Source: Acanthopleura granulata
Lineage: Eukaryota > Mollusca > Polyplacophora > Chitonida > Chitonidae
Direction of reading: 5' to 3'
DNA length: 64,000 bases
Assembly (NCBI GenBank): GCA_016165875.1
Contig: JABBOT010000005.1
Coordinates: forward strand, 28,663,943-28,727,942
This document shows, piece after piece, positions 13,150 to 25,599 of this stretch. Below the pieces are notes generated by a model. That model made no database searches. It was given only the letters and a program-made list of their open reading frames with translations, and was not told the DNA's origin. The position numbers and the translations under genes were made by a program. Numbering within the stretch: position 1 is the stretch's first letter; the number at the start of each line of letters is the position of its first letter.

Positions 13150-13232
13150 ACAGTATCGAACAGTATCAATAGTATTCAAACAGTATCAACAGTATTCAAA
13201 CAGTATCAACAGTATTCTAACAGTATCAAACA
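13150..13232. repeat. Short minisatellite of ACAGTATC units
   Basis: Alternating ACAGTATCAA and CAGTATTCAAA units (about 11 bp each) are repeated about seven times. It lies within a TRMT1 intron and is purely a simple repeat. Confidence 0.85.
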
Positions 13233-13889
13233 TTTCCACATTTTTCTGTTCCTTAAATTTATCTGAGAATTGCTGTTCTTCATTCAGCAATGCATGGGTT
13301 GAAAGGAACGGTACAGCCCTGAACAGTAGGCATCCCTCGCCCTCCCAGATGTCCCACGCTAGACTGACTTGCCTCGTACATTGCCAACATAATTAATACG
13401 GGATAGCAAGGTACAAGACTGGTGAGAGGTTTACAGCCTGGTGATAGACGCCTGCTTCTGAACGCTGTACTGGAAAGCCTTGCTTCATTCATCAAAACGG
13501 CGGGCTTGCATTTGTAAAAGCAACAGTACCCATCAGTGCACCTTCACACTGGAACTGGTCCATCACGCTGAGATTGGTTGCCGCCAACAGCAACTGTAAA
13601 TTACCTAAACATTGCCTTTACGAGTCAGATATTGTGTACATGAGTAAACAATGGTTATTACAAGTGTTTTATTATGTATTCATCTTTGTATTTGTTTTCT
13701 TATTGTATGAAAGATGTACTGCTTGTAGGCAAATCTCTAATGCCAAAATGGACCAAGTTCCTGTATACAGCTTCCCAAGTGTTGTATTGTACTGACCAAG
13801 TGTAAACCCTTAAATGAGTGTACTGTAATGGAGTCACCTCTACAAGAGGACTGGACATTTGTATAATGCAAATAGATACCATCTATAGA

Positions 13890-14275
13890 CTCAGCTTGGC
13901 GGTAGTTCTGTAATATCTATACAGAATGAAAGAATGACCAGCCCCAGCTTGGAAGTAATTCTGTAATATCTATACAGGGTGTAAGAATGACCAGCCCCAG
14001 CTTGGAGGTACTTCCGTAGTGGCTACTCCCAGCTTGGAGGTACTTCTGTAGTATTTATACAGGGTGTAAGAATGACCTGCCCCACTTGGAGGTAATCCTG
14101 TAGTACCTACACAGGTTATAAAAATCGCCAGTCCCAACTTATTTAGGTATTTCTTTAATATGAATACAGGTCATAAGAATGACCAGTCTCAGCTTAGCAG
14201 TACTTCTGCAGTATCTATACAGGCCATAAGAATGACCAGCCCCAGCTTGGAGGTATTTCTGTAATACATACATGT
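13890..14275. repeat. Tandem repeat, about 53-bp period
   Basis: Roughly seven imperfect copies of a unit containing AAGAATGACCAGCCCCAGCT, TGGAGGTA and TCTGTAATATCTATACAGG. The first two clear copies are 53 bp apart (13931 and 13984). Some copies are fused or shortened. No gene is implied. Confidence 0.85.
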
Positions 14276-15319
14276 ATTTCCATACTTGTTGAGCCACATT
14301 AAATTTTTCCTACTTTCTCCCTATGAACAGTACAGGACAGAGGAGTGACATGTATATGCTGGCCTTTAGCTGAGGCAATTTTTAGTACCGGCATTCAACC
14401 TAGTGAAGGCATTAACTTGCTCAATCAGCCGATCCTTACTATTCGTAAAAAAATTTACAAAAAAAACAGCATAGCTTACTTAAAAAGGGACTTATTACTA
14501 TAGAGAGTCATAGAAGCAAGATTTGAGGACATTTTGGTTTAATGTTGGTGCCAACCAGTCCCAGCATGTACCAGTGCTCTGATAGACCCTACTCTGTCAA
14601 AGTGACTTCAACAAAGGCGAAAACCATTCATCAATATGGGATAGCAAGGTACAAGATTGGTGAGAGGTTTCCAGGTTGGTGAGAGACGCTGTACTGGAGG
14701 GCCTTACTGCGTTCGTCACATTGACGGGCTGGCATATGTAAAAGTGACCCCGACAAAGGCAGAAAACATTCATCACACACACTTTTACATATAGCCATTG
14801 AAGGCTGAGTTTATCATTCTGAGTACTGATAGTGGCAGTTATAGATCTAAATTGTAATACAAAATATATGCAATGCATCTGTCTACCATGTACGGGCTGA
14901 AGTCGGTCGTCGAAATGTGAAGGGTGTTACACAAAACATGATGCAGTCAACTCAATGAGTGATGTAATACACAAATACACAGAATATCAAATGTAATTAA
15001 CTGATTGATATTTTAAATAACACTAATTCAAAGTTAAAATTAATCAAACAATATTACTGAAAATAGGGCACTGGGAAACAGGTGCTATATGCGCTCACAG
15101 GAAGTTGCCCGTTTGCTACCTCTAATGGAGCCGCAAGTGAAGAGGTATAGGTTATGATACAGGTCCTAGGCATAAGGAACATTTGTCATGTTCGTGGAAA
15201 GCATAAGTTCCAGAGAAGATATGACCTGGAAAACATGATGCAGACAAGCGGAAAGACAGAGAAATGGGCAGACTTTTGGGTGGAGGTCATGACATACATG
15301 TAACTCATAGACATAAATT

Positions 15320-15985
15320 AACTTGGATCAACTTGGATTAACCTTGACCCGCTGGTCTAAGGAAGATTTATGCAAAGTATAAGCTTCTACAAAGTTGTCA
15401 TTAAAAAACTTCTGACTCGGACAAAACAGTGAGGATTATGTGCTTTGGTGACTTTGACCTTGATCTAATGAGCTTGGGCCAAGGTCAAGACACACCCTCC
15501 AGGCCTAAGAAACATTTGCGCAAATTATGAGTTTCTGCAAAGTTATCATTTGACAGTTATGGCACGGACCAAAATTTTAGGCTTATATGCTATGGTGATC
15601 TTAACCTTAAGCTAATGACCTTGAGTCAAGGCCATGGCACACCCTCCAGACCTAAGGAACATTTGTGCAAAGCATGAGCTTTTGCAAAGTTATTGTTTGA
15701 AAGTTATGTCCCAGACTAAAATTTTAGGATTATGTGCTATAGTAACAAAGTTGATCTAATGACCTTTGGTCAACACCCTTCAGACCTAAGGAACATTTAT
15801 GCAAAGCATAAGCTTCCGTAAAGTTATTATTTTAAAGTCATAGTCCTGAACAAAATTTTAGTATCAAGTGCAATGGTGATCTGGACCTTGAGCTAATGAC
15901 CTTGTGTCAACGTCATGACACACCCTCCTGGCCTTAGGAAGATTTATGCAAAGTATAAGCTTCTACAAATTTGGTGTTATGTTAT
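15320..15985. repeat. Tandem repeat, about 146-bp period
   Basis: Five diverged copies are spaced 136-149 bp apart. Landmarks are CCTAAGGAACATTTGTGCAA, AAGCATGAGCTTTTGCAAAG and TGACCTTGA. It lies inside the large TRMT1 intron, and the end runs into ACAGACAGACAG-like sequence. Confidence 0.8.
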
Positions 15986-17597
15986 GGGACGTTCAGACAG
16001 ACAGTCTGACTGGCGGAAAACACCATAACATCTATAAAAACAGTACATATATATACAGTGTATGACAATTCTCTGCACAATATTTTTTCCTTCAAACGGA
16101 GTACTTTTAAAACGAAGAAATCATACATTTTGTAAAATGTTGGGGCACATTGCCTTTATACAGCTTGTGGATATATGTAACAAAAAGTAAGACTAAAGGT
16201 AGCATACTTCTCTGTAATCAGATGGTTAAGTTAATATATGGGATTAGTGTTCGCATACACTTTTGTAGAGGGTAACGCTCCCAGATTACAGAGTAGTCTT
16301 TGTACAGCATGCGTAACAGACAACTACGTAAATTTCATGTGATCTAAGAAAGGGATCGATCGATCACCATGACCCTGCATAGGTGATCAAAATTTTGATC
16401 TCTTGGCTCAAAATCCAAGGGAACCATTAGTCAATCATCCTCATGTCAAGGCCTGCAGCTAATTTATCACAGTTTTGGGGCTTGTGCACATATTGCTTCA
16501 TTTTGCATGGATTTTCTTTGTGTCTTATTAATTCTATGTAAGGTAAATATTTAAAAACTCAATACGACTATATTACAGGGCAGTTAGATCTGAAAATACT
16601 CACAAGGACTTAAAAAAAATCAATATTTCTGTTAGGGTAGTCAACATTTTGACGTCTATGAACCCCTGGCAATGTTTGCAAAAATTTGAAATAACAGTTT
16701 ATTTAGAAACTTGGTAACAAGATTTTTAGCAGATAAACAACATTTCAGTGACCTTGACCAATAACCTCAGTATTATAGGCACAAATCAAATCTTCAAAAT
16801 CTACATATCATGTAATGAAAAAAAAAATTAAACAACAGATATGCAAACATGTATATACATTATCTGGGTAACAAGATAGAAAGCAGAGGACAACTGAACA
16901 AAGCAATTTTTCATCCAAAAAAAAACAAAAAAACTCCTGCATGACCTTGAACTTTTGACAAACTTTCATCAGAATTAATTCATACAGTGCATAATCTTAA
17001 TGTAGCCATGACATACACCGAATTTCAGAAAATTTGAAATCCCGGTTTTCTCAGTAACATGGTAACAAGAATATTAGACTATGACCTTTCAGTGACTTTG
17101 ACCTTTGATGTCCCCTCTGGGAGGAAATTTGGCCAATTTGTTTCTATTTCGCATCCTTATTCTCCATTCTCCTACGTTGCTCAAATTATCCACTTGAGCC
17201 AGACAACTTTGAAAACACGCCAAAAAATAGCAACTTGAAAGACAGCTCTCATTTTTTTCAAACCTTCTCTTTATTTTGAATAACATTTCATATTATTCAA
17301 ACTAAAGACAAGGTTTGAAAAACCTTACTATTATATTATTTGAAAAAATTTGTTGACTAAATTTTAAAAGTTTGTTTTGAAATCAGCAGTTGTTCAGCTT
17401 TCAGAATATATACATATGGACATATCTGATCAATATTTTGGGGTACAAGGGAAAATGTGAAATTAGACCCACAAAGGGTTCTAGTCTCCATAAATACCGG
17501 TAAAAATATGGCTACTTTCAACTCTTTTCTTGGTTCTGGTAAATTTTTCAAACCATGAGGTAAGCATTACTGCAAGATGCCAAAAGGAAGCTGTAAT

Positions 17598-17872
17598 CAT
17601 AAATTTTATTTATTTGGTTGAATGGCATTTTATACAGTACTCAAGAATGTTTCATTTACATGCACATGACAGGAGCCAGTATAAAGGTGGGTAGAAACCG
17701 AACTGGGCATCAGGGAACCCACGACCATCAGCAGGTTGCTGGTAGACCATTTCAGGTACAACCACAAAGGCCACCAGCATGAGTTTGTCTTGAATTCACA
17801 GCAACCACACTGATGAGAGGCTCATGGCCACTGGGCTGCCCTAGTGTGATAACCCTCTTGGCCATGCAGATT
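17598..17872 (-). mobile_element. tRNA-derived SINE, minus orientation
   Basis: Read on the minus strand it starts at a degenerate tRNA-like head (near 17872-17800). It runs through a central segment with CCAGCAACCTGCTGATGG and CGTGGGTTCCCTGATGCCC, and ends with TACTGTATAAAATGCCATTC and an AACCAAATAAATAAAA tail. The central segment resembles those of the SINEs at 28358 and 31240, so the three belong to one superfamily. Confidence 0.6.
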
Positions 17873-18651
17873 AGACAGCTAAGAACTTTGAATTACTGAT
17901 ATCTGTAAATGGTGGTATATATTGCTATCTATAATTTATCTATCGATATCAATAATTTATTGCTTTGATTTTGATAATTCACTTAACTTATTGATAATTC
18001 ATTTCTCAATATCAATAAATTAATTGATACTCATAATACTTGATTACTTATTAATAATATTAATTTGGATTACACTTATATATGTGTGCAATGACTTCAA
18101 ATATTAAGACAATGCATTAACATAAGTTAGCTGTTGTCTAGGCATTTGTTCATAGACTTATTGTTTACAGTTATGTACATTCTGCTGATACCTAGAAATT
18201 ACCCCTAAAAATAATTAATGTTGAAAGACAAAGGTCTGGAGATATTTCCCTATAAACAGTGATAATAAGCCAGACAGCAGTTTCGAGCTGCGCATAATAG
18301 CGTATGAACTGAACGCATCATATGGTAGACAAACAAAAGCACATGGCCATTCATGTCTATCTTAATATTACAGACTTCGGCAACAGCCCAGTGTATGGCT
18401 CAGTTCTAATTTTTTTTTTTCTGAGTTTTCTACTTGAAACAGCTCTAGAAACCAAGAATAGTCTCAAATGTGGCAGAGACACATAAAATGCACGAAATGA
18501 GCTGAATTGTGTCTTACTGCCTACAGTTACAATGCCTTAACACAGCCACAAAGGTCTGTTTATCTACCAGTGAAGGAAGTCCAGTCATCCGCAGTCAAAA
18601 CAGCTATCTGGCTTATGTTGAACATCTGATATGCATACTATACATTGTTAC

Positions 18652-19943
18652 CTAATTAGAAGCTGGTTTGGCACCACACAGTGGACTGTCTTGCAAAGTT
18701 CATCAGTCACATAATAAAGAGGCACATCAGGCAGTTCTTCCAGGCACATATTCAGCATGCCAAGAATTCGGGAGGAGGTATTCAATTTTTCTGTGTCTGC
18801 TGATACACTCCTGATTACATTATCCACAAAGTTAGAATCAATCAAAGGGTTTGCCCAAATAGGCCCGCCAACATAGTACTTATGTCCACAATTTTGACAG
18901 GTCTGCCCAACTGGAGGTCCTGAAGCCGGCCCATACTTAAAGTTTCCTCCCTTTCTTGGTGTACATGTCCCCATTTTCTGTAGCTCATAATTTCCACAGC
19001 CAGAGCATTGATAAACCAAGGCAAGTTTGCTAACAGATTGTTTCACCTTCCCTTGACCTGAGAAAACTCGCACAAAAATTCTGACATAAAAATCTACACT
19101 TAAAGCCAAGACTGGGACAATGTACCTTGAATATCGATTTGCATGTGATTCAATTGACTGGAGCACAATGCGTAGTGCCATTTCATGGCAAAACTTTGCC
19201 CGTAATGACATTGCCCCATATTTAGAATAACATGTCTCACTGCCATTACCGCAGAGAACAGCCGTGTCAGTACAAGTCACACACAGCAGACCTCCATGTT
19301 TTACAGCCTGGACACCAGCATCTAGGAACATAGCTGGGCTGCCATAGGGGTCCAGGTCTATCACATCAAACTGGTCCTTCATTCCTCGGTTCTGGTACAT
19401 CATCATTCCTGCATCCCCGAAACTTGCCCTCACAATATTACCCAGGTTGTTTCGGGAGATATTTTCTTCAATGATCTGCACAGCTGTATGATTATAGTCA
19501 TTGGCTATAACCTCCTTTACCCCAGGAATCTCCAACCCAAACCTAATTGACCTCAAGCCAGTTGCAGCCAACCCTTCAAAAATGCAGAGACCATCTTCAT
19601 AGCATACTCCAGATGTCAGCTCAGTGTTACATGGAACTGACAGGTTTTTCACTCCAGACTCCTCTTGCTTTTCCTTAAGTTTCTGGTGGTGCTCCTTGGC
19701 ATACTGACTGATCACAGCAATAGTAATGTCTCTATTAAACTCCTGTACAGGGTTGTAGAACACAGCCGTTGGAAACAACACTTCTGCCTTTCCTTCCTTC
19801 ACAACATTCAACTGACCTACAGCTTTTGCATTTTTGCCAAACTTTTCAGACAAGCTTGCACTTTGCTCCATAGCAGATAGGGAAATTTTACGACCTTTCA
19901 ACGCCAAACTGCAGCCAATTCTAGTGAAGTGATTTCTGGCCAT
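18652..19943 (-). CDS. TRMT1: TRMT1 first coding exon: tRNA (guanine26-N2)-dimethyltransferase
   Basis: This exon encodes about 430 residues of the SAM-dependent enzyme that dimethylates G26 of tRNAs in nucleus and mitochondria. I place the start at the ATG at 19943; an upstream in-frame TTG is not a likely start. Residues 1-25 are basic and lack acids, as in a mitochondrial targeting peptide. The SAM-binding motif FEGLAATGLRS lies near residues 122-132, NDYNHTAVQ near 148, and the catalytic DLDPYGSP near 196-203. Four or more cysteines near 313-352 (CSGCG, CTPRKGG, CQNCG) match the family's zinc-binding insertion. The exon ends in ...NQLLI plus two bases and donor GTAACA, joining in phase to 12179-12269. 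PMVK starts divergently 1.35 kb away. Confidence 0.95.
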
Positions 19944-21296
19944 AAATAGGTACAAGGTTAGCTAGCCTCAAGTGATCTTCTCTTCTTTTAACACCGGCAA
20001 GTAGAGGTGTATCAGCAGAAGGTATATGAATATATATCCATATACTGAATCAAGATGAGCTGCCAAAGAAAACGTCAGAAATTCCAGTTATTATTACATC
20101 TACCATACATAAACTTAAGTCAGAATTTACCTGACCATGATATCCTCTTAGATACATTGGCTTACATGTAATAAAAGAAAAGACAATACATAATATCCAT
20201 AATTATTTCTGAAGGGGATGGACAGAGACAGTTGGCCATTCTTTCTCATGTTCTTAGTAACTCCACAAATCAACTTTTATGAGCCCATGGGATGCCCAAT
20301 GTTAGCGAAACTGGAAACACATGATCTCAAAGTCACTTATATCCCATGTAAATCTAGAACCAAAATCTCACATACTTATTAAATGTACAAGACAAAAGAA
20401 AACCTCGGCAATCCCTTTTATACAGACTATACTTGAGAATTATGATTCCATATTCAGCCAGAGATCAAAATAAAAGACTATACGAACTAGTGAGGGATGC
20501 ATAATCACAAAATGTTACCATATTCTCTTTACAATGTTATACTGGTAGTAAGATGCGCTCGACCAAGTCAATGTAGACAACGTCACCGAAATGTGTGTAG
20601 TGTAGTTCGTTTGGCCATCTTCCGTCTCGGCAATTTCCGACATAAATAAATAGCTGTGACATTGTTATCTTTTTTTTTTAATTAACTGCCAATCCCGTAA
20701 TAAAACTCTGTCAGCACTCTGCTAAATTAGCACATAAGCGATATGAAATTGTATCTTGGTAAGAATTTAGGCATCAAATGTTTATCATATAGGCTGAATG
20801 ACCCATTTCCCACGACCTCACATTCGGAGTTCACTAGCGCGCTATCAGGCTACCAGCGGGACCAATGTAGTCACCATACTCCTCACAGCGCAAGTGCCAC
20901 TCTCTTCGCTCGCTGTTCATCACGGTCAGCACTAGACAAATTTGACCCCACGTACGCTTGTCTTAGTTTAGCCTAAACACTAATGTTCTTCCGCAGAACT
21001 ATAATCGGTATTGTTCAATAAAATTCATTTAGGTTTCAGCTGGAATCATGTTGTGAAGGCATGTTTGATAAAGAGAAAGCACGTGTATCAAGTAGTAACA
21101 GAAAAACGGATTGAGACAGAGTTATCGTTTTTTTTTTTTTCTGACATCACTTCCTGTCTCATCACCATAAGCATCGTGTCCTTCAACTGTGCTGGTGGTG
21201 GCAGTGATGTAAAGCGATCGCACGGAGCCGTGTATACCCTGTTAGAAGTATGGTCCACTACCGCATGTTACACTTTGTAGGAAGCGGGCAAGCAAG
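19944..21296. other. Intergenic region between divergent TRMT1 and PMVK
   Basis: A 1.35-kb gap between two oppositely directed start codons, which must hold the promoters and 5' UTRs of both genes. No clear TATA box fits either start. CpG-containing words become more frequent at about 20560-20960 and 21170-21300. A bidirectional housekeeping promoter is plausible but not proved. Confidence 0.5.
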
Positions 21297-21388
21297 ATGA
21301 CAGGAGGCAAAAAGCCACAGGTGATTTTTATTTTCAGCGGAAAAAGAAAGGCAGGAAAAGATTTTATTACGGATCTTCTGCAAAAGAG
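21297..21388 (+). CDS. PMVK: PMVK exon 1: phosphomevalonate kinase
   Basis: The exon starts MTGGKKPQVIFIFSGKRKAG and ends with donor GTGAAC, leaving two bases of a codon. PMVK phosphorylates mevalonate-5-phosphate to the diphosphate in isoprenoid and sterol synthesis. The P-loop-like GKRKAGKD at residues 15-22 is the ATP-binding signature of the animal-type enzyme. The whole CDS (exons at 21297, 25536, 28002 and 29936) sums to 576 nt, or 191 residues plus stop. That is essentially the human length of 192, so this copy looks complete and functional. Confidence 0.93.
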
Positions 21389-21734
21389 GTGAACTGTCTA
21401 CCCTACGGTGTATTAATTAAGAGTCCCTTGACTTACATGTACGTAACATACCGGTATGTAAATTGTAGGCCAACTCTGATGTTGCTCAACGAATGAAACT
21501 CTGTCTGAATGAAGCAGTCAAGGATCAGAGCTAATTTTCACATGACACTGTTATGGGTGTATTCATTGATTACTTTCTCATTACGTTTATACACACCATC
21601 AACATAGATAGTCAGGCATTGATTCTACAAAACGGCCACAAAATGCCTTTTTTTTTCTTCTTATTTTAAGACTACTGGTCAAAGACGGTGACCAGATTGC
21701 GTAAGAGGTAACATGTACATGTATGTACTAGCAG

Positions 21735-22040
21735 GTTGTCCGTCGTCCGTCTGTCTAACGTATGTTGAGTTTTCGTTTGAAATGCTCCTCCTCCTGCAGT
21801 GTTTGTCCAATTTCAATACAACTTGGCAGAAGGGTAGACTACATCAAGATACATAATTCATAGATAATTTTTCATGTTGAGTATAGGTTATCTGTCTGTT
21901 CACCCAGAGCATATTAGCATTTTCAAAATACTACTACTACAGTTTTTGTATGATTTCAGTGAAAAGGTTCAAGTGTAGACTGCATCAAGATACATAATCT
22001 GTAATACTGATTTTCCATTTTGGTGATACATTGTCGCCGA
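21735..22040. repeat. Dispersed satellite-like repeat
   Basis: In PMVK intron 1. Contains CAACTTGGCAGAAGGGTAGA, CTACATCAAGATACATAA twice and TTTTCCATTTTGGTGATAC. Same family and orientation as 1-310, and inverse to 8040-8620 and 11190-11860. Confidence 0.6.
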
Positions 22041-23449
22041 GTTCTAAAATTTCAACTCTTTCGCATTCAATATGGTGAAACAAGCAACAATGAATACATG
22101 AAGAATCATTATTTCTTAATTCATTATGCAACCTCAGCATCCCATCCATATCCCACTTCATTTTTCCTTCTTCCTTCAGTATACGGTACTCAATGATGTA
22201 TTATTCATTTTAGTTTATTCATTATTTACGGAAAGTACACTTTTTAAAAAAATTTATGCTAGTTATAAACCTACACTGGTCACCTGCCACGGCCTTGTTC
22301 AAGACCTCTTCCTGCAGCCTGTGCATTCCGTCTCTGAATGCAACAGGTCTACATAAAAGTGTCAGCACAAACACCAGTCTAAGGTCACCAAATGTTGAAG
22401 TGTTTCCTCTCTGTCGCTTTCCACTTATTGCTCTCACTAGACATCACTTTCTCTCGGTTCGAACTGGTACATCCCTTAATACATGTTCACACACTTTAAT
22501 ACCATTGATGTACCACTGATCAAAACTTGACAAGCTCAAGGCAGCTAGTTTGATTCAGTTGTTTACACTCTTTTGTATTGGATATAAGAAATCAGGAGCA
22601 AGACATTATTGCTACCTGTATTTTCTAAAGAGCTCTGGTATAATTACAGAAATATGGCTTCCCTCACTAACCATGTTATTCGAATAGACTTTTAGCTGCT
22701 ATTTCGTTGTGATAATATTTTTATGAAAAATTTTATGTAAATTGAATGGAGTTATTAGTTAAAGGATATCAGATGTTTGAAAATGAGACTACTTCATCCT
22801 TTTATTTTCTTCTCCTTTAACACGTGATATTAAATCATGCATTTCCAGCATTAAATTGCACATGTTAAACATACATCTTGTACACATGTATTTAGAATGT
22901 ACGTGTTAACACCCCAAATTTAGGATTTCTGAGCCATTCTCAGAATTTTCAGATCTACGTGTACAAGGTAATCCAGGCCGTGGCACGCATATATTGAAAG
23001 AAAAGACAACAAAAAGTATAATCTCTTATTACAGAAAAGGGCTCCATATAATCCTAAATGGACATAGGCAGTTTTTTTATGATGTGCTTGGTAACTCCGT
23101 ATACCACCTTTTAGTGTGGAATTGTTACCAGGCCATGGGATTTGCCATGTCACAGAAACAGGAAAGATGATATCCTATCATCCGTATCCTGCACCCTCTT
23201 GCATTCAAGGCGAGATACTCCTTTGACTTTGAAATAAAAACCTCTTGATTGTAACAATCGAGGGCCACGTATTGTGTCCTCATGTTTGAGACCTTGGAGA
23301 ATAACCCCAGACGTATTCTACTACCACTTTCTCATTGGAAATGGCTTTAAGGTATTTCAGAATTGTCTCGATATCAGAAGGGAAACAGGTGATTTAAGAC
23401 TACGTTTACATGGTAAAATTATGAACTAGTTTTGCCGTTTTATATAAAC

Positions 23450-24035
23450 TGAAAGACAGTGCATGCTCTAAGTTAAGTTACCCCCAGAAGGTTGCACTAT
23501 AGTTTTTCAAACAGCTATTACGACAACGGAAACTCACATTTGACCTTGCACCATCAAGTATCATGAAACGACGCCATTCTGTCTAGGTTGAGACATAATT
23601 GGTCCAAGGAAGGACCCTTGTCACCTGAGACTGTGGTAAGCTGCTAGGGTTGTGTTTATGACTTCAATTTATAACATGACATGATCAAGAGACTTACTCC
23701 TGCCACAACACAGTGGTCTGGAAATACTTTGCGGTGTTTTTCACCCATGTACTTGTTATTATTAAAAAACATATAACTTCAAGACAGTGTGCTGTCCCTA
23801 TGTTATTACATGTTACATTGACAGACAAGTCACAACATTTGATCAATCCCTCATAAGCTTAAAAACATGGGCGCCTTCAGGTCCTCAGTTGGTATAATGA
23901 TACTCCACACTTCAAGCAGAGATAATTCATCAATGAATTTATACAATTTCAGACAGGTTTTTACATTCAAGAGAGAATTTTATAATCTTTTTAACGAACA
24001 GTTACCTCAATCATAAGCTGTCTTTAACTAAAGTC
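23450..24035. repeat. Dispersed repeat family R1, copy C
   Basis: Lies in PMVK intron 1. Collinear with 2446-3080 and 5730-6380, sharing CATGATCAAGAGACTTACTC, TGTACTTGTTATTATTAAAA and CCCTATGTTATTACATGTTA. Having three copies in 24 kb shows an active past of this element. Confidence 0.7.
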
Positions 24036-24680
24036 CTTACTCTGTCTTTACATGTGAAAGAAAAGACAACACAGATAGCTTCATGTAATAGTGTTCTTAG
24101 CAGTTTGTCATTAAAAGCCGATCAAAGCTGTACAAAATCCTTGTCTTCCTTCTATCCCAGAAAAAAATAGTTAACCATGTAGGAATATGTTGTACAAGTT
24201 CCTGATAAGCATAGTTAAAACCACTTGATGTAGGAATCTGTTGCGGAAGTTTTGATAAACTTGATAGTAAAATTTGATAATAAAGTCACTCCACGTGACA
24301 AGTCGTGAGAGTAGTGACACAGTAGTGAGCACACATACGTGTACATCATGATATGGTGGATTGTTTCAGGATTATTCATGGCTGAATCTACATTGTAGAA
24401 GATTGGCTAGTGGAAGAGGGAATTCGTACAGTTGAACTAAAATGGTTTTCTCTTGATTAATGATTAAAGCGCAGAATAATTTAGTTATTAAAGTATACAA
24501 TCTGATTGTTTTGCCATGACAAAGTTTGTATAATGAAACACTGTGAAGACATGAATCCATTTCAGCTCTATCTTGTAATGTCTTTAACTATTATGGATGC
24601 ATGTTTAGCTGGCATTCAGCATCCTAGGTCCAATGCCATATTGCCTATAGCTGGACATATGTGTACTGTGGAACATGTTG

Positions 24681-25050
24681 CATTATGACATACAGGTAGT
24701 GCTGTCTGTGGTACACAGACGTAATCGGGACCATTCTGTCTACATGCTGATGTCTCTCACTCAAAGACATGCAGACTTAGCTGCAAGCTAGCATCAAACA
24801 CATGCATTATGACATACAGGTAGTGCTGTCTGTGGTACACAGACGTGATCGGCACCATTCTGTCTACATGCTGATGTCTCTCACTCAAAGACATGCAGAC
24901 TTAGCTGCAAGCTAGCATCAAACACATGCATTATGACATACAGGTAGTGCTGTCTGTGGTACACAGACGTAATCGGGACCATTCTGTCTACATGCTGATG
25001 TCTCTCACTCAAAGACATGCAGACTTAGCTGCAAGCTAGCATCAAACACC
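24681..25050. repeat. Near-perfect 124-bp tandem repeat, 3 copies
   Basis: Three copies begin with CATTATGACATACAGGTAGT at 24681, 24805 and 24929. They are nearly identical; the visible difference is TAATCGGGACC versus TGATCGGCACC in the middle copy. It lies in PMVK intron 1. The high identity means recent expansion, unlike the other diverged tandem repeats here. Confidence 0.95.
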
Positions 25051-25535
25051 TCTTGGTCCATTCTCTGTACACATGGCTGTGCAGAATGTACATATCTCTA
25101 ATCATAAGATATTTACCATACCTTATATACCAACATTATTGTTACAGTTTCCATAATAACATACACGTATATGTAACATAGTAATAGAACCTGTTGTTTT
25201 GCCCTAAGTGTCTTATTGCTGTAGGGTGCCACAACATGGTACTATCTAGAAGGGTCAAATTAGTTTAATCCTTAGTTAACCTTTATCTGGTAAATTATAT
25301 CTAATTCTAAAGATTAATTAAATACACACAAGTTTATACAAGAACATGTGCAGTATACATGTAACCAAGATAGGCTACTTTGTGATATTACACGGAGATG
25401 CACACAGTGCACATTCGTTTTCTATGCTGAGAAATTATAATGATTAACTAAAACACATAGTGTTAGGCTATATACACTGAATGTAGTAACCATTTTCTGA
25501 TATCTGTAATTACACATATCTGCTTGTTTTTGTAG

Positions 25536-25599
25536 ATTAAAGGAGGAGAGATGTGCCATTCTGAGGTTGTCAGGCCCACTCAAGGAGCAGTATGCAAAA
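25536..25599 (+). CDS. PMVK: PMVK exon 2
   Basis: A 64-nt exon between acceptor TTTTTGTAG and donor GTAAGA. The first base completes the arginine codon left open by exon 1. It encodes LKEERCAILRLSGPLKEQYA plus K, which matches the conserved LRLSGPLKEQYA segment of animal phosphomevalonate kinases. Confidence 0.93.

Larger units (their letters stand above)
12270..18651 (-). other. TRMT1 intron 1
   Basis: A 6.4-kb intron between the first long coding exon and the 91-nt exon, with donor GTAACA at 18651-18646 and acceptor CTTTCAG at 12276-12270. Besides the repeats and SINE listed separately it is AT-rich and empty. A block at 17930-18070 is rich in TATTGATAA-type words. Confidence 0.75.

Noticed and set aside
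22222..22437. Minus-strand open frame of 71 codons in PMVK intron 1
   Set aside because: No family resemblance, no flanking splice or start signals of note, and overlapping open frames exist on the other strand.
24681..25050. CRISPR-like regular spacing
   Set aside because: The repeats are contiguous 124-bp tandem copies without unique spacers, in an animal intron.
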